A stretch of 38,752 bases of DNA from Desulfobacterales bacterium (GCA_024226555.1 JAAELO010000538.1:1-38752), one strand, 5' to 3'; shown: positions 1 through 7,473, numbered from the stretch's first letter. Numbers and translations: made by a program. Notes: generated from the letters alone by a model not told the origin.

Positions 1-81
1 ACCATAGTGGATCGCTATGGTCACTTTCACTTTACCGGCAGCGTTATGATCCTGCTGTCGAGTGTTATGTTGGGATTGTGA
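1..81 (+). CDS. 3' end of an integron cassette gene, hydrophobic C-terminus (partial)
   Basis: The reading frame is open from base 1 to a TGA at 79-81. The last 26 residues are visible and end in a hydrophobic stretch (MILLSSVMLGL), as in a membrane protein tail. The upstream part lies outside the window, so the function cannot be named. The stop lies about 16 bases before an attC site, which is the normal arrangement of an integron cassette gene. The final codons also form the left arm of an imperfect inverted repeat (64-72 with 95-103, and 77-81 with 87-91). The segment is visibly more GC-rich than the rest of the window. Confidence 0.55.
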   Translation, partial: TIVDRYGHFHFTGSVMILLSSVMLGL

Positions 82-96
82 GCTTATCACAGCTCA

Positions 97-182
97 ACAT
101 AACAAGGCGGATCAACCTGTCCGAGGAAATTAGTTGAAGATTATTGGCTAAATCAATCGGCAGGTTATCCGCGACGTTATAA
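97..182 (+). other. integron attC recombination site
   Basis: The two ends fold into the typical attC hairpin. R'' ATAAC (99-103) pairs with R' GTTAT (176-180). An unpaired spacer (104-106 against 173-175) follows. GCGGAT (107-112) then pairs with ATCCGC (167-172), AACCTG (114-119) with CAGGTT (161-166), and CCGA (121-124) with TCGG (157-160). C113 and T120 are single unpaired bases on one arm only, matching the extrahelical bases that give attC sites their strand choice. Bases 125-156 form the variable terminal structure. The R boxes (ACATAAC, GTTATAA) deviate from RYYYAAC/GTTRRRY but keep the essential AAC/GTT. No integrase gene lies in the window. Confidence 0.85.
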
Positions 183-290
183 GCCATAAGGCCCGTTAGT
201 GTTCAAACGGGAGACTATGGTCTTATACTTCGAGTGATAGGTTGCGACAACAATGGAAATAAGGAGTTTTACGATGACCTCCCCTTTATG
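177..290 (+). other. truncated second integron cassette (leader, RBS and start codon only)
   Basis: The sequence after the attC crossover point contains a small hairpin (CCCGTT 193-198 with AACGGG), then AAGGAG at 261-266 and an ATG at 274, spaced like a real translation start. The frame reads only M-T-S-P-L-C and stops at 292-294, inside the argC 3' end. No second attC arm is present before GTTAGGC (290-296). The cassette is therefore cut off, either by recombination at a GTT site or by an assembly join. Confidence 0.5.
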
Positions 291-1227
291 TTAGGCTTGT
301 AGATTCATTTAATTCTAACATCAAGTTCATGTTTTGAACCGCTGCTCCTGAAGCACCTTTTCCTAAGTTATCCAATCTTGATAAAACTAAAACAGCATTA
401 TCATGGTCAAAAACAAATATCTCAACTTTGTTAGTACCATTTAATGATGTTGCTGATAAAAATCCATCTTCAAGATATTCATCACTATTAAGGTCTTTAA
501 CTTCAACAAACTGTTCATCTTTATAATGAATTTTCAAAAGTGAGTGGATTGAAGATGCGTCTTTATTAAGGTGTTCCTTAAATAATGGTATGGTTATGAG
601 CATTCCATTATAGAAATTACCCACAGAAGGTAAAAAAACAGGTGGTTTTTTTAGCCCTGTCATTAGATGCATTTCATCAATGTGCTTGTGGATTTTTCCT
701 AATGCATATGGCCTTACAGAGTAATGCTCAGTCTGTTTTTTATATGAACCTTCATAAAGGGCGATGAGTTTTTTTCCACCACCACTAAAACCACTAACGG
801 CATTAACTGAAACCATAGCTTCTTTATCAAGGATTTCTGATGAAACAAGTGGCGCAAGAGAAAGAATAACACCAGTTGGATAGCACCCGGGATTTGAGAC
901 TCTTTTAGAACCTATTATTTTGTCTCTTTGTGATGCATTAACTTCAGGAAGTCCATATGTCCATTCTGGGTTTGTTCTAAATGCTGTACTTGCATCTATG
1001 ATTTTAGTTTCAGGATTGTTAACTAAAGCAACAGAATCTATTGCTGCCTGATCAGGAAGACAAAGAATTACAAGATTTGCGTTGTTCAGGAATTCCGATT
1101 TAAGTTTCTGGTCCTTCCTTTTTTCGTGGGGAATTTCCAGAAGTTCAATATCGTCTCTACCTACAAGTCTTTCATAGATCTGAAGACCTGTTGTTCCTTC
1201 CTGTCCATCGATAAATACTTTCTTCAT
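286..1227 (-). CDS. argC: N-acetyl-gamma-glutamyl-phosphate reductase (type 2)
   Basis: This enzyme performs the NADPH-dependent reduction of N-acetylglutamyl phosphate to the semialdehyde in arginine biosynthesis, in the cytosol. The 313 residues begin with a dinucleotide-binding segment (FIDGQEGTTGLQIYERL, residues 5-21), and SNPGCYPTG (111-119) holds the catalytic Cys115. The length and the opening motif fit the shorter type 2 family. The start is preceded by AAGGAAG. No other arginine gene is nearby. The gene follows fklB on the same strand, and the gap is filled by a half copy of the intergenic repeat. The last codons (S-L-T-stop) cross the cassette junction near 290, so the native C-terminus may differ. 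Confidence 0.93.
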   Translation of the reverse strand: MKKVFIDGQEGTTGLQIYERLVGRDDIELLEIPHEKRKDQKLKSEFLNNANLVILCLPDQAAIDSVALVNNPETKIIDASTAFRTNPEWTYGLPEVNASQRDKIIGSKRVSNPGCYPTGVILSLAPLVSSEILDKEAMVSVNAVSGFSGGGKKLIALYEGSYKKQTEHYSVRPYALGKIHKHIDEMHLMTGLKKPPVFLPSVGNFYNGMLITIPLFKEHLNKDASSIHSLLKIHYKDEQFVEVKDLNSDEYLEDGFLSATSLNGTNKVEIFVFDHDNAVLVLSRLDNLGKGASGAAVQNMNLMLELNESTSLT

Positions 1228-1241
1228 CTTTTGTCTTCCTT

Positions 1242-1315
1242 AAAAAAACATTATTCTCGTTATTTTTGGAAATGCCTTATATTTCATCCAAAATTCTAAT
1301 AATTAGAGGGTTCTC
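1242..1315. repeat. palindromic intergenic element, copy A (right half)
   Basis: The segment contains CTCGTTATTTTTGGAAATGC, then a run close to TTTCATCCAAAATTCTAAT, then AATTAGAGGGTTC. It matches the right half of the full copy at 38528-38653 almost base for base. It fills the space between the fklB stop (1323) and the argC Shine-Dalgarno sequence (about 1235). The left half is missing. Confidence 0.8.
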
Positions 1316-1322
1316 TAATCAG

Positions 1323-1934
1323 TTAGAAACTGATAAGTTCAATTTTAAATATAAGAACTGAGTGTGGTCCAATTTTTGGAGGACTACCCGCAGCTCCATA
1401 AGCAAGGTCTGAAGGTATAAAAAGTTCCCATATTGCTTCTTTTTTCATAAGTGGTAGGGCTTCCTGCCATCCCTGAATAACACCATTTACTGGAAAACTT
1501 GCTGGAGTACCTCTTTCATATGAGCTATCAAAGATTTGACCATCTAAAGTTTTACCTTCATAATTTGTTGTAACCGTACTGGTAGCAGATGGACTATCAC
1601 CTTTACCTTCTTCGATTATTCTGTATTGAAGACCACTTTCTGTTTCAAAAACCCCATCTTTTGTCTTGTTCTCTTCAAGGAATTTTTTTCCATCTTCAAC
1701 GTTTGTAACAGCTTGTTTGTCCATCTCAGCTTTTTGTTTTTCAGCATGATGTTGTCTTAGAGATGTCATAATCTGCTGCATCTCTGCCATGGACATTTTG
1801 CTTTCTACTTGATTTAAAGCTTCTACCATAGCTTCAGTAAATTCAGCAGCATCTATTTCAAAACCTTGTCTTCTGAAATCTTCACCAATGCTTCTTCCTA
1901 AAATATAACTAACTTTTTTATTATCAATTTTCAT
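1323..1934 (-). CDS. fklB: FKBP-type peptidyl-prolyl cis-trans isomerase, FklB-like
   Basis: The 203 residues have an N-terminal helical dimerisation domain (about 1-95, FKBP_N type) and a C-terminal FKBP domain (about 100-203). The FKBP domain shows TNYEGKTLDGQIFDSS, GVIQGWQEALPLM, IPSDLAYG and a C-terminal HSVLIFKIEL strand, the usual FKBP core. There is no signal peptide, so it is predicted cytosolic, like E. coli FKBP22 (FklB, 206 aa), rather than periplasmic FkpA. The expected role is proline isomerisation and chaperone activity. It is transcribed in the direction of argC. A short hairpin (ATCAGTT/AACTGAT, 1318-1334) covers its stop codon. Confidence 0.9.
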   Translation of the reverse strand: MKIDNKKVSYILGRSIGEDFRRQGFEIDAAEFTEAMVEALNQVESKMSMAEMQQIMTSLRQHHAEKQKAEMDKQAVTNVEDGKKFLEENKTKDGVFETESGLQYRIIEEGKGDSPSATSTVTTNYEGKTLDGQIFDSSYERGTPASFPVNGVIQGWQEALPLMKKEAIWELFIPSDLAYGAAGSPPKIGPHSVLIFKIELISF

Positions 1935-2236
1935 TTCATATCCTTATTTTTATTCATGATTTATGACTTGCTTTAACATAAAACTTTGGTTCCTGTAAAT
2001 TCCTTAATAAATAAAAACACGGATGCATTAAAAACATTACATTTCTTGAATTTTATTTCCTATCAAGTGGGAAAATTTGTTCCACTTTTAATATATTTCT
2101 CAACATGCCTTAAACTCTCTAAGTGCCTTATAAGAAGGTTTCTATGACGATAAAAGCCAAGTGGCATACTATATGCAACATGGGTATGCAAGGATAGTTT
2201 TTTATCTGGTAAATTAAATAGACCCGGAGAGACTAA
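1935..2236. other. divergent intergenic region between fklB and flagellin
   Basis: This is a 302-base AT-rich spacer. It holds an imperfect hairpin, AAGTGG (2065-2070) with CCACTT (2082-2087), lying 75-95 bases upstream of the sigma-54-type promoter. That position would suit an activator site, but this is speculation. No further gene is visible. Confidence 0.4.
2161..2178 (+). promoter_or_regulatory. sigma-54-type (-24/-12) promoter of flagellin
   Basis: TGGCAT-N5-ATGCA has GG (2163-2164) and GC (2175-2176) separated by exactly ten bases, the spacing required for RpoN promoters (consensus TGGCAC-N5-TTGCW). The predicted start of transcription is about 2188, roughly 50 bases before the flagellin ATG. 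No good sigma-70 or sigma-28 site is apparent. Confidence 0.6.
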
Positions 2237-4057
2237 ATGGCTATTTCTGTAAATACAAATGTGGCTTCGCTTAATACACAGCGAAACCTTTTAAAAACTG
2301 GTACAGATCAGGAAACCTCACTTCAGAGGTTATCATCTGGTCTAAGGATCAACTCTGCTAAAGATGATGCTGCAGGGCTTGCTATTTCCGACAGAATGAA
2401 TTCCCAGGTTAGGGGTTTGAATCAGGCTGTTAGAAATGCAAATGACGGGATCTCTCTATCTCAAACTGCTGAGGGTGCATTGCAGGAATCAACCTCACTG
2501 CTTCAAAGAATGCGTGAGCTTGCAATTCAGTCTGCCAATGATACCAACAGCCCCTTTGACAGAGCCTCACTTCAGGATGAAGTTTATCAGATACAATCAG
2601 AAATTAACAGAATCGCTGAATCCACACAGTTTAATGGAAGACACTTACTTGATGGAACTTTTGGAGTAGCTAAATTTCATGTGGGAGCTGAAGCTAATCA
2701 GGTTATTAATATTTCAACTGGAGATGCACGCTCATCAGCACTTGGAGCTTTTCAGAGTTATATAGAAGGAAAAGCCCAAATTGGAAACCTTACTCATTAT
2801 CATAGCAAAAATATTACAATTAATGGTCCAAAGGGAAGCTCAACAATTAAAGCTCTTCCAACAAACGTTGCAAAAGAGTTGTCTGTCCAGATCAATTATG
2901 CAAATGGAGAAACAGGTGTAATATCCAGACCCAGAACAGAATTTGTTTTAACTGATATAGAACCGGAAAATGAATATAAGCTTGAAATAACAGCAGGTCA
3001 GTATACTGGAACTGTTGCAGCTTCAGTTCTTGAAGATGGAAGTCTTCAGGATCTGGTTGATTCAATTAATGACCAGACAAACAGAACAGGTGTTACAGCT
3101 TTTTTAAACAATGAAGGAAATGAAATCCTTCTGGTTGATCCCGATGGTGACAATATTCAATTAAGAAGAACAGACTCAAGTGATACTGAATGGACAGTGA
3201 ATGTTGCCCATGCTGATGAAGACACCGGAACATTAAAACTCACCCATCAACCCAAAGAGCTTGAAATGGTTTTTGAAGAATCTAGGGATTCTGAAGGAAA
3301 TCTTATCAAGGATGAACAGGGAGAACTGGTTAACTCGCAGATGGAGGTTAAGGCTCCTGAAGATGGAATGACTATACCTGTCTTCTACGGTGACAGACTT
3401 ACTGACGTTTCCGGAAAAGTTGAGTTTTATGATTCTAATGGAAAAACCAAATACTGGGGTGTAGATGAAGAAGATCGCTATATATATGAAGTTCCTTCAA
3501 ACTCGGGTGTGTACATGGCTGAAGGTGCTGAGTATATGGACAAAGAGGGTAAATTTTATGAATATATTCCAGGTAAACATGATACAAAACTTGTTGTTGG
3601 TGAAGCAAGGATTGAACCAAATACATGCACAGTAAGGGGTTACATTTTATTAGAAAGCAACAAGAATTTCAGTGCAAACGAAGAGGGTATTGGTAACAAT
3701 GTCATAAATAAATATGATCAGAAGACACAGTCGGCTTCTCTTGCACCTATTAATGATGTTGACATAACAACCCAGACCAAGGCCAATCATGCTATTTCGG
3801 TTATAGATAAGGCAATTGCTACTGTTGACCAGATCAGAAGTGGGCTTGGAGCATATCAGAATCGTTTTGTTGCAACTATATCTAACCTTTCAAATGTTGC
3901 AGAAAATATTTCCGCATCGAAATCCAGAATTCTTGATGCTGATTTTGCTGAAGAAACATCAGAACTTACTAAAGCCAAGATACTTCAGGATGCCGGTCTT
4001 TCAATGCTTGCTCAGGCCAATCAGTTGCCACAGGCAGCGCTCAAACTGCTTGGATAA
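2237..4057 (+). CDS. fliC: flagellin with long central variable region
   Basis: This is the major filament subunit, exported by the flagellar type III system. Its 606 residues carry the canonical N-terminal D0/D1 segment (about 1-165: [45 protein letters not shown]) and C-terminal D1/D0 segment (about 505-606: ending [17 protein letters not shown]). The middle 330 residues are variable and acidic, with two stretches like flagellin IN motifs (about 191-235 and 238-312, the latter ending [13 protein letters not shown]). It is longer than minimal flagellins. The start has GGAGAG eight bases upstream. It stands alone, with no other flagellar gene next to it. Its stop is followed two bases later by a repeat remnant. 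Confidence 0.96.
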   Translation: MAISVNTNVASLNTQRNLLKTGTDQETSLQRLSSGLRINSAKDDAAGLAISDRMNSQVRGLNQAVRNANDGISLSQTAEGALQESTSLLQRMRELAIQSANDTNSPFDRASLQDEVYQIQSEINRIAESTQFNGRHLLDGTFGVAKFHVGAEANQVINISTGDARSSALGAFQSYIEGKAQIGNLTHYHSKNITINGPKGSSTIKALPTNVAKELSVQINYANGETGVISRPRTEFVLTDIEPENEYKLEITAGQYTGTVAASVLEDGSLQDLVDSINDQTNRTGVTAFLNNEGNEILLVDPDGDNIQLRRTDSSDTEWTVNVAHADEDTGTLKLTHQPKELEMVFEESRDSEGNLIKDEQGELVNSQMEVKAPEDGMTIPVFYGDRLTDVSGKVEFYDSNGKTKYWGVDEEDRYIYEVPSNSGVYMAEGAEYMDKEGKFYEYIPGKHDTKLVVGEARIEPNTCTVRGYILLESNKNFSANEEGIGNNVINKYDQKTQSASLAPINDVDITTQTKANHAISVIDKAIATVDQIRSGLGAYQNRFVATISNLSNVAENISASKSRILDADFAEETSELTKAKILQDAGLSMLAQANQLPQAALKLLG

Positions 4058-4058
4058 A

Positions 4059-4072
4059 TATTTAGAGGTTCT
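4059..4072. repeat. remnant of intergenic element terminus
   Basis: TATTTAGAGGTTCT right after the flagellin stop resembles the right terminal repeat ATTATTAGAGGTTCC of the full elements. It is short, so chance similarity is possible. Confidence 0.35.
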
Positions 4073-4370
4073 ATTGCTGTTTATCAAGAACACTTTGAAT
4101 CTTATCCTGCATGGACTGATCCCTGTCGTTTCTTGTACCAAACTTTAGTGTTGTTGTTATGCGAGGGGTTCCCATCTCATGAATCTTTTCATGACATCTT
4201 TTAGCTGCATTAAAAACTTTATCCCACTCTCCCTCAACATTGGTACCATATGCGTGAAGTTGCGGATTTAAACCATTAGCTTTAAAAATATCCTGACATA
4301 TGGCCACATACTTTGAAACAGAAACACCAACTCCCATGGGAACAATACAAAAATCAGCAATTACTTTCAT
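4071..4370 (-). CDS. MTH1187-family (UPF0045) thiamine-binding protein
   Basis: The 99-residue protein matches the small MTH1187/YkoF-like family: a beta-strand start MKVIADFCIVPMGVGVSVSKYV, then HAYGTNVEGEWDKVF and TTTLKFGTRND. Known members are cytosolic ferredoxin-like-fold proteins that bind thiamine or related compounds. It is the last gene of a three-gene minus-strand operon (UspA-like, CBS, this gene) with a 17-base gap to the CBS gene. No thiamine riboswitch is visible, so a thiamine role is from family knowledge only. Confidence 0.8.
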   Translation of the reverse strand: MKVIADFCIVPMGVGVSVSKYVAICQDIFKANGLNPQLHAYGTNVEGEWDKVFNAAKRCHEKIHEMGTPRITTTLKFGTRNDRDQSMQDKIQSVLDKQQ

Positions 4371-4387
4371 TTTATTATCCTAAAAAA

Positions 4388-4831
4388 TTATACCATTGTT
4401 TTTAATATATCTTCCATCCCGATCACCCCTGTCAGTACTCCATCATCAACAACAGGCAGTGTGTGAAAGTTGTTATCAACTATCAGGGCTGCAATTGTTT
4501 CAATAAGGGTATCTGATTTTACAGTAACAGGGTTTTTAGTCATAATTTCTTTAACTTTTAAAGCCGTAATTTTAGCAACCTCATTTTTAAAATCCTTTTC
4601 AGAACCAAGTGAAATTATTCCATCAAAAAAAACAAAAAAAGATGGCAGGTGAATCTTTTTCTGTTGTGTGATTATATCACTTTGGCAGATAACTCCTATT
4701 ACCTTTTCACCATCCAGGACAGGAAGTCCGTTAAACTTATTATCCAATAGTATTTTTACAGCGTAACTTATATCATCATCTTTATTTACCGTTATAACAT
4801 CTGTAGTCATTATATCTTTTGCTGTAGCCAT
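4388..4831 (-). CDS. two-CBS-domain protein
   Basis: The 147 residues hold two CBS domains. The first is about 1-56 (VKDIMTT-like opening, NGLPVLDGEKVIGVICQSDII) and the second about 90-147 (VKEIMTKNPVTV, HTLPVVDDGVLTGVIGMEDIL). A CBS pair normally binds adenosine nucleotides and acts as an energy or redox sensor. There is no attached catalytic domain, so it is a stand-alone sensor or partner protein. The insert between the domains (FFVFFDGIISLG) is hydrophobic. The Shine-Dalgarno AAAGGAGG is near perfect. Co-transcription with the upstream UspA-like gene (24-base gap) fits a shared stress role. Confidence 0.9.
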   Translation of the reverse strand: MATAKDIMTTDVITVNKDDDISYAVKILLDNKFNGLPVLDGEKVIGVICQSDIITQQKKIHLPSFFVFFDGIISLGSEKDFKNEVAKITALKVKEIMTKNPVTVKSDTLIETIAALIVDNNFHTLPVVDDGVLTGVIGMEDILKTMV

Positions 4832-4855
4832 AAAAAAAACCTCCTTTCCTATTAA

Positions 4856-5278
4856 TTATCTGATGATCATTACAGGACAATGGGCATAATGGATCACTTT
4901 ATGTGAAACACTTCCTAATAAAAGTCCTTCAATATTGCTTTTACCTTTTGTTCCCATTATTATAAGATCAATATTTTCAATCTTAGCTATATTTGTAATT
5001 ACTTCCCCAACAGGTTCCTCAAGCAAAAGATCAGTGCACTCTATTCCCTCTTCTGTGAGATATTTTTTGTATGGAACAAGAATATTTTTTGCTTTATCAT
5101 GAATACGATCTATAGCTTCCTGAAGAAAAGGTTCTCCAAGATAAGACGGATATTTATGATGGCAGTGCACGAGATGGATAGAGCTATTCATTTTTTTTGC
5201 AAATTCTGCTGCATATTCCACAGCTCGAACAGAATAGTCAGATTTGTCAACCGGAACCAAAACTTTCTTAATTTCCAT
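4856..5278 (-). CDS. universal stress protein, UspA family
   Basis: The 140-residue single-domain UspA protein opens with KKVLVPVDKSDYS and ends with the ATP-binding signature GTKGKSNIEGLLLGSVSHKV (G-x2-G-x9-G-S pattern), followed by CPVMIIR. It therefore belongs to the ATP-binding subgroup. It is cytosolic and a likely stress or starvation response protein. It is the first gene of the operon with the CBS and MTH1187-like genes. Confidence 0.93.
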   Translation of the reverse strand: MEIKKVLVPVDKSDYSVRAVEYAAEFAKKMNSSIHLVHCHHKYPSYLGEPFLQEAIDRIHDKAKNILVPYKKYLTEEGIECTDLLLEEPVGEVITNIAKIENIDLIIMGTKGKSNIEGLLLGSVSHKVIHYAHCPVMIIR

Positions 5279-5403
5279 ATTTCACCTCATCATTTAGAGT
5301 TGATAAAGTCTATCACTAATATTATGTTAAAAACATATATGTAAATAGTAATATACAGAAAATATAAAACAGTTTATTTCTATTATACAGTGTATATTAA
5401 TTT

Positions 5404-5423
5404 AAGGGAATCTCTAATAAACT
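5404..5423. repeat. solo left terminus of intergenic element (remnant B)
   Basis: AAGGGAATCTCTAATAAACT matches the left terminal repeat (GGGAATCTCTAATAACT). No matching right end follows. It lies directly upstream of the Shine-Dalgarno sequence of the next gene. Confidence 0.6.
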
Positions 5424-5434
5424 CAGGAGAAAGA

Positions 5435-5614
5435 ATGAAAAAACATAATTGTGAAGTTTGTAAGTTCAGAAAAAAATATGATGATAATTCAAAATCTTTA
5501 CTTGGTAAAATATGGAGATGGCATATAAACTGGTGTCCTGGCTGGAAATCATACATCAAGTCATTAGGAGATGATGATAAAGATAACCTGAAAAATAAGT
5601 ACAGAATTTCATAA
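5435..5614 (+). CDS. small Cys-containing protein of unknown function
   Basis: The chosen ATG follows AGGAG by five bases. An upstream in-frame ATG (5390) would read through the repeat remnant and is unlikely. The product is 59 residues: MKKHNCEVCKFRKKYDDNSK, then a Trp-rich block around IWRWHINWCPGWKSYIKSLG and a charged tail. It has a CxxC pair (Cys6, Cys9) and one further Cys in WCPGW, so metal or redox binding is possible. I do not recognise a named family. It is an isolated plus-strand gene between two minus-strand units. Confidence 0.65.
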   Translation: MKKHNCEVCKFRKKYDDNSKSLLGKIWRWHINWCPGWKSYIKSLGDDDKDNLKNKYRIS

Positions 5615-5643
5615 TTTAAACCTGAAAATTATCATTTCTTAGT

Positions 5644-6612
5644 TTAGAAAAAAACTCTCCAGATATTATAAGAGAAGTACAGGGAGACCAGCATAAACCC
5701 TTCCCATCTATCTATTTTTTTGTCTGCACAAAGGGGAAGAAGCAGTAGTGATAAAAAGGTCATCATTATCAGATCAAAATATCCGTAAGCTGGAACATTT
5801 ATATTTGTTATTGTTGAACACGCGCCATTTACAAGCAACAGATTAAAAATGTTGGAACCTACGACACTTCCAATGGCAAGATCTGTTTCACCTCTGTATG
5901 TTGCTATTACTGTGGTTATAAGCTCAGGAAGACTTGTTCCAATAGCAACTATTGTAAGTCCTATTATTGATTTCGGTACTGTTAGTGCTTCAGCAATTTT
6001 AACAGCTGAATCCACAGCTATTTTTCCACCATAAATTAAAAAAACAAGACCGGCTGCAAAAAAAATAAGGCTTAATAGAGTAGATTTTTTTGTTATTTTA
6101 GGTTTATCAACCTGATCGAGTAGAGCGTCCTCTTTTTTTCTGTTTTTAAATACATTTCGTACTGTGTAATACATAAAAATAGAGAAAAACAACAAAGAAG
6201 TTAAACCATCCGATCTGTCAAAAGTATTGGCTGAATTTCTAAGGAGCAAATCGATACCAGCTATCAGTGCCATTAGAGATGCCAGAGTCATCACGGGAAT
6301 CTCTCTTTTTATAATGTCCCCTTTAACAGTCAGAGGCTTTACAAGAGCTGCAACCCCAATAACAAGCCCAATATTTGCTATATTTGAGCCTATAATATTA
6401 CCGAATGATATCCCGGTATTGCCATTTACTGCTGCCAGTATATTTACTGTAAGCTCAGGAGCACTTGTTCCAAACGCCACCACTGTAAGACCAATTATAA
6501 GTGTTGGTATCCCTAAATTACTGGCAATAACTGAAGCTCCTCTGACAAGCAGATCCCCACCGCCAATTAACAAAGTAAAACCAAGTATTAATATAAGAAA
6601 ATGAATTAACAT
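5644..6612 (-). CDS. calcium/sodium antiporter, YrbG-like (CaCA family)
   Basis: The 322-residue inner-membrane protein has about ten hydrophobic segments and the two inverted alpha-repeats of the Ca2+/cation antiporter family. Repeat 1 has GLTVVAFGTSAPELTVNI (about 41-58) followed by GNIIGSNIANIGLV. Repeat 2 has GLTIVAIGTSLPELITTV followed by GSVVGSNIFNLLLV. The acidic Glu in each GTSxPEL is the expected ion ligand. A cytoplasmic charged loop (about 150-175, KNRKKEDALLDQVDKPKITKK) separates the halves. It lies downstream of cutA on the same strand with repeat C in the gap. The ion specificity is inferred from the family. Confidence 0.92.
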   Translation of the reverse strand: MLIHFLILILGFTLLIGGGDLLVRGASVIASNLGIPTLIIGLTVVAFGTSAPELTVNILAAVNGNTGISFGNIIGSNIANIGLVIGVAALVKPLTVKGDIIKREIPVMTLASLMALIAGIDLLLRNSANTFDRSDGLTSLLFFSIFMYYTVRNVFKNRKKEDALLDQVDKPKITKKSTLLSLIFFAAGLVFLIYGGKIAVDSAVKIAEALTVPKSIIGLTIVAIGTSLPELITTVIATYRGETDLAIGSVVGSNIFNLLLVNGACSTITNINVPAYGYFDLIMMTFLSLLLLPLCADKKIDRWEGFMLVSLYFSYNIWRVFF

Positions 6613-6728
6613 AAAACCTTCGATGAAATATCAATTATAAAACGCAATAATAAATCAAGCTTGCTCTAATTTTTTTTACGGATGATTCATATACTATTAA
6701 AATGACTGATCGGCTATTAATAATTTCA

Positions 6729-6960
6729 AGAATCTCTAATTAATTAGAATTTTGATTTAAACTATTATAAAATTTTCAATTTTATAAGATACAGGTTGAG
6801 AAAAAAAATCGAGTCGATTCGTTTATATATAGCTTTTATTTTATAAAGTTTACAGTTATTATTTTTGAACAAATCTATTGTTCTGTTTTTTTTAGAATTA
6901 AAGTAGTTCGTTCAAAACAAAACTAAATCCTTTTATTTTATAGGCAATTATTAGAGATTC
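6729..6960. repeat. palindromic intergenic element, copy C (long variant)
   Basis: It begins AGAATCTCTAATTAATTAG and ends CAATTATTAGAGATTC, giving terminal inverted repeats. The inside contains a perfect 11-bp-arm palindrome with a T-rich/A-rich core at about 6765-6787, reading TTATAAAATT-T-TC-AATTTTATAA. The same 23-base palindrome occurs, reverse-complemented, in copy D. At about 232 bp this is the longest copy. It lies between the cutA stop (6978) and the antiporter start (6612). Confidence 0.8.
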
Positions 6961-6977
6961 ATTTTAAATTGTTTTTT

Positions 6978-7292
6978 CTAATCACAAATTTCATCTATCC
7001 AGTTCAGGTAACTTGTCAAACCACTTTTAACTGGAATTTTTATTATCTCAGGAACTTCATAGGAATGATTGTTAGAGATAAATTGTTCGACTTTTTTATA
7101 AAGAGAATCCTTGGTTTTAATCAAAAGAAGTTGTTCATCATCACAATTTATTTTGTTTTTCCATTCATAAATGCTTGTAATATTTGTTAACTGAACACAT
7201 GCAGCCAGTTTTTCAGATAAAAGTTTCTCCGCCAGTTTCTTAGCTTCTTCTTTGGAACCTGTAGTTGATAACACCATACAATATTCGCTCAT
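6978..7292 (-). CDS. cutA: CutA-family divalent cation tolerance protein
   Basis: The 104-residue product has the CutA pattern: a ferredoxin-like start (MVLSTTGSKEEAKKLAEKLL), EKLAACVQLTNITSIYEWKNKI, then SYEVPEIIKIPVKSG and LNWIDE. Family members are cytosolic trimers linked to copper or divalent cation tolerance, although the mechanism is poorly known. AAGGAT precedes the start. Repeat D begins about ten bases upstream of that ribosome-binding site, so transcription must start inside the repeat or read through from the HD gene. Confidence 0.93.
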   Translation of the reverse strand: MSEYCMVLSTTGSKEEAKKLAEKLLSEKLAACVQLTNITSIYEWKNKINCDDEQLLLIKTKDSLYKKVEQFISNNHSYEVPEIIKIPVKSGLTSYLNWIDEICD

Positions 7293-7309
7293 TACAAATC
7301 CTTTTTTTA

Positions 7310-7467
7310 GGTAATCTCTAATAACTCCCTTTTAACCTAACGACAGGGTTCTTCAAAAAATAATAACTGTTGTAAAATCAGCTCTTTATTTTTCCTCAGC
7401 CTTGTATCTTATAAAATTGAAAATTTTATAATAATTTAAATCAAAATCATAGTTATTAGAGTTTCCC
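7310..7467. repeat. palindromic intergenic element, copy D with possible TTTTA target duplication
   Basis: The left end is GGTAATCTCTAATAACT and the right end AGTTATTAGAGTTTCCC. Both sides are flanked by TTTTA (7305-7309 and 7468-7472), which looks like a target site duplication but is low complexity. The inside carries the same 23-base palindrome as copy C. The element fills the gap between the HD-gene stop (7474) and the cutA ribosome-binding site. Confidence 0.85.
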
Positions 7468-7473
7468 TTTTAT

